From Pirellulales bacterium (GTDB taxonomy: Bacteria; Planctomycetota; Planctomycetia; Pirellulales; Thermoguttaceae), in assembly GCA_020846145.1 (NCBI GenBank), contig JADLEL010000093.1, forward strand, positions 1-33,530: a DNA stretch of 33,530 nt, in the 5' to 3' direction. The position numbers were made by a program, and so were the translations under genes. Under the pieces are notes generated by a model. It searched no databases, was not told the origin of the DNA, and saw only the letters and a program-made list of their open reading frames with translations. Shown here in pieces: positions 14,733-22,964 of this stretch (positions are counted from its first letter, which is position 1; each line of letters opens with the position of its first letter).

Positions 14733-16199
14733 CTAAAACGTAACGATTACGTCGCAGCCGCCGGACAATTGGGTGGTGGAATTGCCGTTGTTGAACGGGC
14801 CGCCGTTTCCGCCGATTCCGCCGTTATACCAGTCGTAGCGGAGTTCGGGACGGACCATCACATTGGCGTGCGGCTTCCAATTCACTCCGGCGGCCATCTC
14901 ATAGTAGTTGCCATCGTTGCCTTGGACCACGCGGACGCCGTCTTTGTCGCGGAACCACTCGAAGCGGCCGCCGAATCCCCAGCAATCGCTCACTTTGTAG
15001 AACAAGTATTGGTTGATGCCGTACCAAATCGCGTCGCCGGCGGCTAAGTTGTAGTTGTCGGCGTAGTCGGCTTGGAAAACGTAGGTCCAGCGCGAGGTAA
15101 GCTCGTGGGTCAGCACGAAGCTGTTCATGAACATATCGCCTTGCGAGGCGGCGGGCTGCCCGTGCTGGTTCAAATATGCCTGCCCGTTGCCGTTGTCGCC
15201 CCAGGTGAAATACCAGGCGATATTCGTGCGCTCGCGGAGCTTGTAGGTCAAGCCGCCGAGGAACATCGAGGCGTCGTTCCGATTATCGAAACCGCCGTCC
15301 CAGCCATCGACCCAACCGCCGTAAACGGTGAGCCGGTCGGTGATAATGAGCGAGGCCAAGAGGCCGGTGTGGGTGAACGGTTCGCCGAAGGTGTGCATGT
15401 AGGAGTGCGAATAGAAGAAATTGCCCACGGCGGGCACGACTTCATAGCCGATGGGCGTGTAAAAATGTCCGGCGCGGAGTTTGAAATCGCCGTAAGCCAC
15501 ATCGACGTACGCCTGCGGAATGGCGGAGCCGTAAAGCGGCTGTCCGAGGAAGGTGGAGCTGTTCCAGCCGTAATCCCAGGTGTGGTCGCCGATGGCTTGC
15601 GTGTCCGGGGCATCGACGCCGAACATGTAGTCGATCCGAGCGCCCCAATCCCACTCGCCCGACTCCTGCCGGACGACGCGCTCGGCATAGCCGTTGAGCT
15701 GATCCAAATTGAACAGGTTGTTCGGCCTCATGCCGATCGGTCCGTTGAGGTCCGTGCCGTACTGGTTGGCATAGATTCCGGCGGAGGCCCATCCTCCCAC
15801 CGTAATGCCGCGGTTGGCGAGGAAGCACGGTTGCGGGACGGTCCACGGATCGCCGAGGTTGCAACTGCGCCAGTTCAAGCCCCAGCGTCGTTCGCGGCAG
15901 GCATCGCAGCCGCAAGCTTCACAACCGCTGCAAGCCGCGGCTTGTCCGGCCGTCGCGGGATCGGTCGGAGCCGCTTCCGCTTTTTTGGTTGCGGAATCCG
16001 TGGATGCTTGCTGACCGTTGGCCGTCGCGCTCCCGCCGCTGCCTGGCGCAATATAAAGATAATTGTCGTATTCGTAAGCCGTGCGTTGAACGGAAACCGG
16101 TTGGCGCAGGGAATTCGGCGACGAATCTTGAGCGAAACTTGGGACGGTCAGCATGGCGGCGAAGATGCTGCCGAAATTCGCAAAGCGTGCGAGCCTCAT
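14733..16199 (-). CDS. Outer-membrane beta-barrel porin (BBP2-like)
   Basis: A 488-residue exported protein. Residues 1-23 are a signal peptide ending in SFA before QDSS. Residues about 70-110 hold a Cys-rich segment (CSGCEACGCDACRERRWG) seen in planctomycete porins. From WASAGIYANQYG onward the sequence alternates aromatic and polar residues typical of beta strands (HTWDYGWNSSTFLGQPLYG, YGDFKLRAGHFYTPIGYEVV, FFYSHSYMHTFGEPFTHTG). The last residue is Phe, as usual for barrels assembled by the Bam machinery. It matches the putative beta-barrel porin-2 family. It is followed by a terminator and stands alone on its transcript, with ACGGAG upstream of the ATG. Substrate unknown. Confidence 0.88.
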   Translation of the reverse strand: MRLARFANFGSIFAAMLTVPSFAQDSSPNSLRQPVSVQRTAYEYDNYLYIAPGSGGSATANGQQASTDSATKKAEAAPTDPATAGQAAACSGCEACGCDACRERRWGLNWRSCNLGDPWTVPQPCFLANRGITVGGWASAGIYANQYGTDLNGPIGMRPNNLFNLDQLNGYAERVVRQESGEWDWGARIDYMFGVDAPDTQAIGDHTWDYGWNSSTFLGQPLYGSAIPQAYVDVAYGDFKLRAGHFYTPIGYEVVPAVGNFFYSHSYMHTFGEPFTHTGLLASLIITDRLTVYGGWVDGWDGGFDNRNDASMFLGGLTYKLRERTNIAWYFTWGDNGNGQAYLNQHGQPAASQGDMFMNSFVLTHELTSRWTYVFQADYADNYNLAAGDAIWYGINQYLFYKVSDCWGFGGRFEWFRDKDGVRVVQGNDGNYYEMAAGVNWKPHANVMVRPELRYDWYNGGIGGNGGPFNNGNSTTQLSGGCDVIVTF

Positions 16200-16488
16200 G
16201 GTCTAAACTCCGTTCTAGAGAAAATGGGAAAATTTTATGGATTGGGAAACCAGGGCGTTTCAAGATGCCTATTCCAGCCTGGAACCGAAAGGTCTCCGGT
16301 TGCGGTTCCGCTTCCTTCCTATCCATCTGCTATCGGTAGCCTGTGCGAGCCGGATTCACGGGAAAGAGCGCAAAAGCGGGACAGATGGAAAATCCCCACT
16401 TACCGGACGAGAAGCTGTAGCGGTTAGAAAAACTTTTCGGCGAATGCGTATCCGGAATCGCCATCAATCATTCATCATCGATCATTCA

Positions 16489-17271
16489 TCATTTCGTTTC
16501 CTGCTCCCCTCGATGTTCGTAATTATCGATATCCGCCGTTTCGAGCGGCATCGCGCAGTTGCGGTCGGGTAGAATCCAGACCTCGCCGAACAGTTCGTTT
16601 TGATCGACGCGCACGCGATGGTGCCGCACCAACTCCAAGACCGCCAAAAAAATCCCCACCAGTTGCGATTTGTGCATCCCCGGCAGGAACAAGTCGCGGA
16701 AGACGAGCCTGCCTTTTTCCAGCAATCGCTCCTGGATGCGGGCCATATAGACGTGGATCGGCGTGTCGTCGTAAACGATGTTCGACGGTCGGGAAGCCTC
16801 GGTCTCGCGCATCATCCGCCCGAACGCGCTGACCAAATCCCACAGTTCGACTTCCTCGATCGGCTCTTCGGCCAGATCGCGGACGCGGCCGGGCAGATCG
16901 GTCGAAAGCCGCGGATAATGCTGCTGCCATACCCGGCTCCGCTCCTCCAAAATGCTGGCCGCATCGCGGTACTTTTTATACTCCAGCAGGCGGAGAACCA
17001 ACTCCTGCCGCGGGTCTTCGATCTCCTCCTCGATCTCGTCGCTCCGCGGCAGCACCTGCTGCGACTTGATCTCGATCAGCGTGCTCGCCATCGCCAGAAA
17101 ATCGCCCACCCCGTTGACGTCCAACTGTTCGAGCACGGAAAGATATTGCAAATACTGGTCGGTAATGAGCGCGATGGGAAGATCGACGATCTCGACCTCG
17201 TGCTTTCGCACGAGGTACAAAAGCAGGTCCAGCGGGCCGCGGAAGATGTTCAGATCGACGCGAAAATCCAT
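16489..17271 (-). CDS. scpA: Segregation and condensation protein A
   Basis: Kleisin subunit of the SMC-ScpA-ScpB condensin that organises the chromosome. The N-terminal helical domain carries the family hallmark FRGPLDLLLYLVRKHEVEI with LPIALITDQYL and the DFLAMASTLIEIKSQ helix. The acidic linker EIEEEIEDPRQELVLRLLEYKKY follows, and the C-terminal winged-helix part (HKSQLVGIFLAVLELVRHHRV) binds the SMC head. The ATG at 17271 is chosen; a TTG seven codons earlier is possible. scpB is not adjacent. After the stop the coding strand continues as GATGAATGATCGATGATG repeats, the purine-type trailer seen elsewhere. Confidence 0.93.
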   Translation of the reverse strand: MDFRVDLNIFRGPLDLLLYLVRKHEVEIVDLPIALITDQYLQYLSVLEQLDVNGVGDFLAMASTLIEIKSQQVLPRSDEIEEEIEDPRQELVLRLLEYKKYRDAASILEERSRVWQQHYPRLSTDLPGRVRDLAEEPIEEVELWDLVSAFGRMMRETEASRPSNIVYDDTPIHVYMARIQERLLEKGRLVFRDLFLPGMHKSQLVGIFLAVLELVRHHRVRVDQNELFGEVWILPDRNCAMPLETADIDNYEHRGEQETK

Positions 17272-17731
17272 GACACGACCATTGGGGGGCAATAATGAAG
17301 AATCCTTGTACTCTCAGTGTACGAGAATCCTCTTCCAACCGCGAGGGGTGCATGTTCGGAAGGCTTCGGGAAAAACTCGCCCCGAAAAACCTCGTTTACC
17401 CCGAGGAATTCGCCATCCCGCTCCCGTAAAATCCCCAAGATCCATTCCTCGATAATGCCCGTGAAGAACCGTTCCCGCGATGATTCGCGGGGAACGCGCC
17501 CTAAGCGGGATAATTCATAAACATCGTAGATGCGGCATCTTGCCGCATTTTAGGCAAAAGCGGCAAGATGCCGCTTCTACAAATCGCTTTTATGAATGAT
17601 GCGGGCTAAGCTTGCCCTGTGGGGTGGGCGTCGCGCCTGCATTATTCGCGGCAGGCGAGACGCCCGCGCCACAAATCCGGCGCCCTGCCCGCGGCAAGCG
17701 CGGGCAGGGGCCGATTTTTTTGCATGAAAAT
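17272..17731. other. Intergenic region with repeats, no gene
   Basis: No coding sequence is supported. The region holds copy B of the dispersed palindromic element and, at 17691-17717, the perfect hairpin CCCTGCCCGCG-GCAAG-CGCGGGCAGGG. The plus strand after that hairpin has a T-run, but no plus-strand gene ends there, so I do not call it a terminator. Confidence 0.55.
17505..17607 (-). repeat. Dispersed palindromic (MITE-like) element, copy B
   Basis: Reverse-complement of copy A at 6202-6300 with only a few changes. It has AGCCCGC plus TTCATAA-type ends and the paired internal hairpins GCGGCATCTTGCCGC and GCGGCAAGATGCCGC, which are exact complements of each other in this copy. It lies between scpA and the candidate selenoprotein gene. 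Confidence 0.9.
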
Positions 17732-19501
17732 CTAATTTGGATTTTTCACGCGAATCACGCTTTCGTTGTTCTGGTCGATCTCGAAGGGATCGGCCTTCAT
17801 CTTCACGCGGACGCGATATTCTTTCGCCGGTTCGCTGGGTACTCGCCACGAGTACGAACAGGTGAAACCTCAGCCATATTCAAAGCTGCCGGTTTCGACA
17901 ACTTTGCCATCGGGATCGGTGATCGTGAACTCGGGCTTGGCCGGGCGGGCGCCGTTGACCATCATGTCGGTGCAGTTTTCGCTGGCTGAGCCGACCAACG
18001 ACATCGATAGTTGGGTAGCCTGTTTGCCCTTCTCGTCCATGATGTTGTAGGACGTTACGACGGGTTTGAAGGGCGGGCCGAAGGGCATTTCGACGGTTTC
18101 GTCGGCCACGACCCTGACCGACTTATAGTCGGCGCTCGCTCCCGCCGAGACCACCGTCCGTCGATTGGCAACCGCCGCCGTAGCCGTCGTTCCGCCGAGC
18201 AGGTTTCTGACCGCCGCCGACAAGGCGTTCGCCGTGGCGGTTTTCTTCGCGCCCGAATCGGCCGTTTTCGCCTTCTCTTCGGCGGCTTTGGCCGGTTCGG
18301 GAGGAGGCGTCAGATCGATCGAGTAGGAGAGCAGCTTCCACTCGCCCGCCGGAACGGAGGCGGGCTGGTCCTTGTCGCCGGAGATTTTAAGGAATCCCCG
18401 GTCGCCGTAAATCACCGCGGAATATCCGCCGTTGGGATTCGAAATTTTGCCCAGCGGCACGGTGGAAGGCTCCAAGTCGATCTTGTCGCCCGCGGGCGTG
18501 ATCTTCACGTCGTAGTAACGACCGTCGATGTTGACCAGGTTCGAGACGTAATTTCGGAACTTGCTCCGCGCGGGATCGTAAGGATAATCGGCGCTCTTCG
18601 GATCGGGATCGATCAGGAGCATATCGCCCTGCTGGGGATAGACCTGGCCGCCGGAGCCGCGAACGTTGGACATGATTTCGATCCGGTCGTCGAAGCGGCC
18701 GTTGCTGTTGAAATCGATAATCGCCACGCGGTGCGATTTGCCGTCGAGGGTGATTTCGCCCTCGCGGTAGGCGGCCGCGCTGAGCTGCGCGCCGGCGTAG
18801 GAATACTGCGGCTGGGCGCTCACGTAGCCGCGCATCGAGAACGAATACTCGACGGGCGTTCCGTCGGCATCGACGGTGAGATCGACCTGCGGGAAGGAAA
18901 AATTCGAGTAGCTTCCGCCGCTGATGACGATCCCCGGCATCGCTTGCGCTTCGACGACTTTGTCGTCGGTCAAGTCGCCGTTCCGGTTCGCGTCGAAATA
19001 GAGCCGGTCGTAGCGGATGGCCTTGGGCGTCTCCGCTTTTTTCGCCGGAGCGGCCGCGGACTTCTCGGCTTCTTTCTTTTCCGCATCGGCGGCCGGCTTG
19101 GTTTTCTCGGCGGCCGCTTTTTTCTCGTCGGCCTTCGGTTTTTCGGGCGTGGCGTCGAGCACGAAGAGGTACTGCTGCGTGCCCAACTTGGCGACGCCGC
19201 GGAAGGGATACTCCGACTCGTACTTCGGCTCTTTGTTGACGATCTTTTTGAAGGCTTCGTCCTGTTCCTTCATGCCGCCGAACGCAATGCGGTCTTTCCC
19301 CACCGGTCCCACCATCGCATTGAACGACTGGGAGGACGTGTAGCGGTAGAGGTAGTCGGTGGTCCGCCCCACCACTCCAAACGGCGAGCCGGAATCGCTC
19401 AACCGTTTGATTTCGAGGGTCGCGGTTTCCGCCCGCGCGGTCGCCGCCAAGGCTGCCAGGATGCCGCAGGCGGCAACCGAGGCAGCGAGATATTTCTTCA
19501 T
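17732..19501 (-). CDS. Candidate selenoprotein: secreted protein with in-frame TGA (Sec at residue 544)
   Basis: Residues 1-24 form a signal peptide (cut likely after ARA). A Lys/Ala/Glu-rich linker (about 135-175) and two calcium-loop-like motifs, DANRNGDLTDD and DFNSNGRFDDR, follow. A standard reading stops at TGA 17870-17872 (543 residues), in the middle of an Ig-like beta domain (FTITDPDGKVVETGSFEYG). The same frame then stays open for 45 codons (30 with G or C in third position) to a TAG at 17732, reading YG-TGA-GFTCSYSWRVP and ending ESVIRVKNPN. A hairpin 14 nt after the TGA fits a bacterial SECIS, and the tRNA-Sec gene lies 1.8 kb away. I infer Sec-insertion giving U-x3-C. The alternative is a Cys or other codon lost to a nonsense change. 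AAAGGAGAA precedes the ATG. Function unknown. Confidence 0.68.
17830..17859 (-). promoter_or_regulatory. SECIS-like stem-loop after the in-frame TGA
   Basis: The mRNA strand has GUUC-GUACUCG-UGG-CGAGUAC-(CCAGC)-GAAC: a 7-bp perfect upper stem, a 3-nt loop, a 5-nt bulge on the 3' side and a 4-bp lower stem. The loop starts 21 nt after the UGA, and G stands within the first two loop positions. Both facts agree with the known rules for bacterial SECIS elements bound by SelB. The 18 nt GGTACTCGCCACGAGTAC are also found at 19638-19655, so a repeat origin is possible. Confidence 0.6.
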
Positions 19502-19546
19502 AAAAACGGTTCTCCTTTCTGGGATGGTGTTCTTATGTGCGCAGCA

Positions 19547-19729
19547 TCATCGCTTGATCGACTCGATCGGTGATTCAACGAAAAACGGACGCGATTCCAG
19601 TTGAATGCGGCCAGAATGGCGTTCCGCTGCCATCGACGGTACTCGCCACGAGTACCCGCGGAAAGCGCCTCAACTATATCCGAAGACAGCGAGCCGAATA
19701 AACTCGCTTTGAGTGTTGCTAATGCCCAT
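19547..19729 (-). pseudogene. Possible decayed relative of the candidate selenoprotein C terminus
   Basis: On the minus strand a TGA at 19670-19672 is followed, after the same 14 nt as in the neighbouring gene, by the hairpin GGTACTCG-TGG-CGAGTACC (19638-19656). Read through, the frame gives VFGYS-TGA-GAFRGYSWRVPS, then 15 residues, then PFFVESPIESIKR and a stop. The neighbour has SFEYG-TGA-GFTCSYSWRVPS, 15 residues, then PFEIDQNNESVIR. The spacing is equal and F-x-Y, YSWRVPS, PF, ES and R are shared. Upstream of codon 19 the similarity fades and a stop blocks the frame. It may be a truncated paralogue, a tiny ORF, or a repeat-derived coincidence. Confidence 0.35.
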
Positions 19730-19870
19730 AAAAATGCTTCAAAACGAGGCAAATGATTATCGATAAAGTTATTTATAGCACTCGGCGGAGTGGCTGTCAA
19801 TGCCCAGGAATTCGATTGGATTTCGGGATAAACGACCTACTTCATAAAGATGATCGCCAATACCCCCCCC

Positions 19871-20728
19871 TCATTCATTTTTCGGATTCTCCAATTTCAC
19901 CAACGGCCCGCTCGAAGATTTTTGGGGACGGGAAAACACCGTCTCCACGGCAATGGCGCGGCAATGGGAGCAAGCGAGGCAGCGGACGCAGCGCATGCCA
20001 TCGACGCTGAATTCGGGCTGGCCCAGGTCTCGACAGGTTCCGCGGCAGGTCGCGCACTCGATGCAGTCGGTGCGGCGAAAGCGGAGAAAAAACACGGAGA
20101 TCGGATCGAATAGGCCGTAAATCGCCCCCAAGGGACAGAAGATGCGGCACCACGGCCGCCACGTGAAAAGCGAGACGCCGAGTACTCCGGCAAGGATCGC
20201 GATTTTCGCCGCCGTCGGCCAGGCCACCTTGCCGGCAATGGCGTAGGGCAGCGCCGCCTCCAACGCCCCGGCGGGACAGACCGAGCAGAAAAACAGGTCG
20301 TGTTTTTCGCCGTAAAAATACGGCACGGCGACGACCAAGCCGATGAGCGTGAAATAGCGGAAGCAGCCGATCCAATTCGGCAAGCGGAACTTGGGCGCGG
20401 GGATTTTATGGAGCAAATCTTGCAGCAAGCCGAACGGACAGGCCCAGCCGCAGACGAAACTGCCGAAAAGCGCGCCGACGACGAAAAGCACGCCCAGCGT
20501 CATGTAGGGAATAACGTGCCACGCGCTGAAGTTCGCCAAAACGCCGATGGGGCAAGCGAACGTCGCCAAGGGGCACGAGTAGCAATGGAACACCGGCGAG
20601 CAGACGCCGTGCAAGCGGAGCATCAGCGGATCGAGCCAGACGAGCAGAAATCCGCCCTGGAACCACCACCGCCAGCGGGCGATCCGCGCGGCCGTCGTGC
20701 TTGCTTTTTGCTTCGCCGGGGATGCCAT
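19871..20728 (-). CDS. Polytopic membrane 4Fe-4S protein (NapH/NosR/CcoG-like)
   Basis: A 285-residue protein from the ATG at 20728 (a GTG at 20791 would add 21). About five membrane segments alternate with cysteine motifs: CSPVFHCYSCP and CPIG early, CGWACPFG, FFCSVCPAGALE, and CRIFCPLGA, which are the paired CxxxCP signatures of the NapH/NosR/RdxA type. The C-terminal cytoplasmic tail has CIECATCRGTC and CVRCLACSHC, which could bind two 4Fe-4S clusters. Such proteins pass electrons from the quinone pool to periplasmic reductases or help their maturation. The gene follows the small anchored protein by about 80 nt on the same strand, and the candidate selenoprotein lies downstream, so a link with a periplasmic redox protein is possible (inference). 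Confidence 0.85.
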   Translation of the reverse strand: MASPAKQKASTTAARIARWRWWFQGGFLLVWLDPLMLRLHGVCSPVFHCYSCPLATFACPIGVLANFSAWHVIPYMTLGVLFVVGALFGSFVCGWACPFGLLQDLLHKIPAPKFRLPNWIGCFRYFTLIGLVVAVPYFYGEKHDLFFCSVCPAGALEAALPYAIAGKVAWPTAAKIAILAGVLGVSLFTWRPWCRIFCPLGAIYGLFDPISVFFLRFRRTDCIECATCRGTCRDLGQPEFSVDGMRCVRCLACSHCRAIAVETVFSRPQKSSSGPLVKLENPKNE

Positions 20729-20809
20729 GAATGGTTTGCGCGAAAAAACGGGTGCCGGGACGACGAGAGAAATCTTGGCCGTGGACGCCACGGCCCGCGA
20801 TCACTTCAC

Positions 20810-21169
20810 TCACGTAGGGCAGAGCAAAGGCGGGGCGCCGCGGTAGGTCCGCTTCAACTCCCGGGCCTCGCTCAACACGATGCCGCCGATGGTTGCGTCG
20901 CGGATCAGCGCGGGCTCGGCGAGTGGGAGGATTTCCTCGGTGATTTTCGTTGCGGTTTGCTTGCGGAATTGCGGAGGGCCGGCCTGGGGGTCCATGCCGG
21001 GGAAAGAGGGCTGCATCGGCGAGAACGGCTCCGGCACATTGACGGTGATCTCGGACTCGCGTTCTTCGATCACCGGCAGCACGTGAAATCTTACGCCGTA
21101 CACCAGCGCGGCAACGCCCGCGATGATCGACAGCAGCGGCAGCACGGCGCGTCGGAGGATGGTGGGCAT
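20810..21169 (-). CDS. Small membrane-anchored protein, unknown function
   Basis: A 119-residue protein. Residues 8-26 (VLPLLSIIAGVAALVYGV) are one membrane segment, after a short basic N terminus. The rest faces the periplasm: a Pro-rich stretch (PEPFSPMQPSFPGMDPQAGPP), then a compact domain ending TIGGIVLSEARELKRTYRGAPPLLCPT. The single cysteine near the C terminus could bind metal or a cofactor. I do not recognise a named family. It directly precedes the 4Fe-4S membrane protein on the same strand, and the two probably work together. The frame beyond the TGA stop closes again after two codons, so selenocysteine is not likely here. Confidence 0.75.
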   Translation of the reverse strand: MPTILRRAVLPLLSIIAGVAALVYGVRFHVLPVIEERESEITVNVPEPFSPMQPSFPGMDPQAGPPQFRKQTATKITEEILPLAEPALIRDATIGGIVLSEARELKRTYRGAPPLLCPT

Positions 21170-21192
21170 GGTTTGTTGGCGTCTGCGTTATT

Positions 21193-21276
21193 CGTTTAGC
21201 CCGGAGCCAACGGCGACGGCGCAGCAGGACTGCTGAAAATTATCCCCCGCCGTCGCCGTTGACTCCGGGCTAAACG
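21193..21276. repeat. Inverted repeat with 29-bp arms downstream of selC
   Basis: The arms 21193-21221 and 21248-21276 are complementary in 28 of 29 positions, starting CGTTTAGCCCGGAG. It belongs to the group of palindromes here whose ends read GGGCTAAA. It lies 21 bp beyond the 3' end of the tRNA-Sec gene and could stop its transcript. Confidence 0.85.
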
Positions 21277-21296
21277 ATTGGTTGCGTTCATGAAAA

Positions 21297-21392
21297 TGGC
21301 GGAGGTGAATGGGAATCGAACCCACCCGGGACTCTTGCGAACCCCACACTGGTTTTGAAGACCAGGGGCGCCACCAGGAACCAGTCACCTCC
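21297..21392 (-). tRNA. selC: tRNA-Sec (selenocysteine), anticodon UCA
   Basis: A 96-nt tRNA on the minus strand. The 8-bp acceptor stem GGAGGTGA/TCACCTCC is the length special to bacterial tRNA-Sec. The anticodon arm is CTGGT-CTTCAAA-ACCAG, with the anticodon TCA at 21356-21358, which reads UGA. A long variable arm (GTGTGGGGTTCGCAAGAGTCCCGG region) and the T arm GTGGG-TTCGATT-CCCAT follow, and discriminator G plus CCA are encoded. The layout matches E. coli selC segment by segment. Its presence means the organism inserts selenocysteine, given selA, selB and selD elsewhere; none of these is in this window. Confidence 0.97.
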
Positions 21393-21410
21393 GGAGAGAG
21401 AGAAAGCGCT

Positions 21411-21416
21411 ATTGTA
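21411..21416 (-). promoter_or_regulatory. Possible -10 element of selC
   Basis: TACAAT on the minus strand (5 of 6 to the TATAAT consensus) stands 18 bp before the tRNA 5' end. No good -35 box is seen at the expected distance. Confidence 0.3.
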
Positions 21417-21542
21417 TCAAGCGAAGGGGAGGGTGAATATAGGGGACGCGTTTGTCGGGTCGTTCTTGTCGCTAAAGAATAAAGGCGCTCCCTTTTCGAG
21501 GCTCTGTCTGGACGAGCGATCTCGCATCCCCGATCCCGCGAC

Positions 21543-22964
21543 TCAAGACGCGGCGCCCGATCGCTCGGCGGAAGGCTGGCGGGGTTGGAACTGATCGGGA
21601 AGTTTGGTGCGCGGCTCGGCGCTTTTCGGTTTGGCCCGATATTGGCTCGAATCGGCGTCGGTGCCGGTGGCCTTGGTGCTGACGGGCGATTTATAGCCCA
21701 TCCGCTGCAGCAGTTCCTGCAGCGAGATCGATTGCACGCCGAGTTCCTTCGCCCTGTCGATCATCTTCGCCTGGCCTTCGGCGATTTGCTTGACTTTCGC
21801 CTCTTGCTTATGTTCGCCGCCGAGGACCAAATAGCGGGTGTTGATGGACATCTCGCTCAGCCCCTGGACGCGGCCTTGATCGTCTTCATAGCTATCGACC
21901 ACGCCGTTGTTCATGGTGATCAGGTTTTTCACCAGTTCCAGGTCGCTGCGGCCATCGCCGTTCACGTCCATCACGCCCGCCAGCGCGAAGTGCAGTTGCT
22001 CGCCGGGATTCCACAGCGAGGTATCGACCTTGTCGCCGGGCATGATCGGATCGGTGATCGTGTCGTCGGTGATCCGCGCCTCGGCCATGTGGTCGCCGAG
22101 AAGCTGGGTAACTTCGATGGTCCCCTTCCGCGCGCCCTTGCTCAAGTCGCTGATATCGGCGGGGAAGACCGCGAAGGTCATCAGCGGTTGCAAGCCGTCG
22201 GCGCGGCCGACGTTGATCCAGACCAGGCCGCTCCGCTGATTGACCCAGCGGATGTCGGCGTCGGGAACATCGACGATGGTCCGCTTCAAATCGTTGATGA
22301 CCGTGGTCCGCTGTTCGAGAGAGTCTTTCGTCGTGGCGAGCGCCTTCTCGAGCTTGCCGATGTCTTCCTTCTTCTTTTCGATTTCGGCCGTCGCTTCCTT
22401 GCGGGTGGTCGCCAGTTTGGCTTCCGTGTCGGCGGCGATTTTTTTGATTTCCTCGCGGCGGGCGTCGAAGTCCTGCTTGGCGGAGGCGAGTTCCTGGGCG
22501 GCCTTTTCGGAGCTATCGCGGAAGTTCTTGATCTGCGGATCCTTGCTCGCTTCGCGTTCCTTGTATTTCAGGTCCCACTTGGCGATTTCATCGTTCTTGG
22601 CCTTGAGTTCGGCGTTCTTTTCCGCCAGGATGCCGGCCAATTTTTCCACCAAGGGGGAATAAAACTGCTTTTCGGCATTCAACGCGCCGCCGTATTTCTG
22701 CATGTCCTGCTCGAGTTGCTTTTTCGCGTCCTCGAACTTGCCCGAGGCGCCCGGACCGAGGATGAACTTGCACATGTCCACGACTTCCGCGTCTTTAGCT
22801 TGCGCTGCATTGCTGGCTTTCTCTTGCAACTCCTTCAGTTCGGTGGCCTTCTTTTCCATTTCGGAGGCTTTTTGATAAAAGAGCCACGTCGTCGCGCCGA
22901 GGATCACGGCGAGCGTGACGAAGACGATTAACGAAATCTGAAGTCCTTGGTTTTCGCGTGCCAT
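21543..22964 (-). CDS. Membrane-anchored coiled-coil protein, unknown function
   Basis: A 473-residue protein with one N-terminal membrane segment (ISLIVFVTLAVILGATTWLFY, residues 10-30) and a long charged coiled coil to about residue 220, rich in heptads such as KEATAEIEKKKEDIGKLEKAL. A globular part of beta character follows (VPDADIRWVNQRSGLVWINVGRADGL to GEQLHFALAGVMDVNGDGRSDLELVK), containing a calcium-loop-like DVNGDGRSD. The C terminus is disordered, Pro/Ser-rich. CAGGAG stands 9-13 nt before the ATG. Proteins of this design are common in Planctomycetes, but I know no assigned function. A structural or envelope-spanning role is only a guess. It stands upstream of selC, on the same strand. 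Confidence 0.8.
   Translation of the reverse strand: MARENQGLQISLIVFVTLAVILGATTWLFYQKASEMEKKATELKELQEKASNAAQAKDAEVVDMCKFILGPGASGKFEDAKKQLEQDMQKYGGALNAEKQFYSPLVEKLAGILAEKNAELKAKNDEIAKWDLKYKEREASKDPQIKNFRDSSEKAAQELASAKQDFDARREEIKKIAADTEAKLATTRKEATAEIEKKKEDIGKLEKALATTKDSLEQRTTVINDLKRTIVDVPDADIRWVNQRSGLVWINVGRADGLQPLMTFAVFPADISDLSKGARKGTIEVTQLLGDHMAEARITDDTITDPIMPGDKVDTSLWNPGEQLHFALAGVMDVNGDGRSDLELVKNLITMNNGVVDSYEDDQGRVQGLSEMSINTRYLVLGGEHKQEAKVKQIAEGQAKMIDRAKELGVQSISLQELLQRMGYKSPVSTKATGTDADSSQYRAKPKSAEPRTKLPDQFQPRQPSAERSGAAS

Noticed and set aside
17691..17725. Rho-independent terminator on the plus strand
   Set aside because: The hairpin and T-run are well formed, but no plus-strand gene ends upstream; on the minus strand no T-run follows.
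20804..20812. TGA of the small anchored protein as a Sec codon
   Set aside because: The frame closes again after two codons, so it is an ordinary stop.
21420..21545. Open frame after the TGA of the coiled-coil protein, considered as Sec read-through
   Set aside because: The C terminus before the TGA is disordered and natural-looking, the extension has no domain character, and it would run towards unrelated neighbouring sequence.
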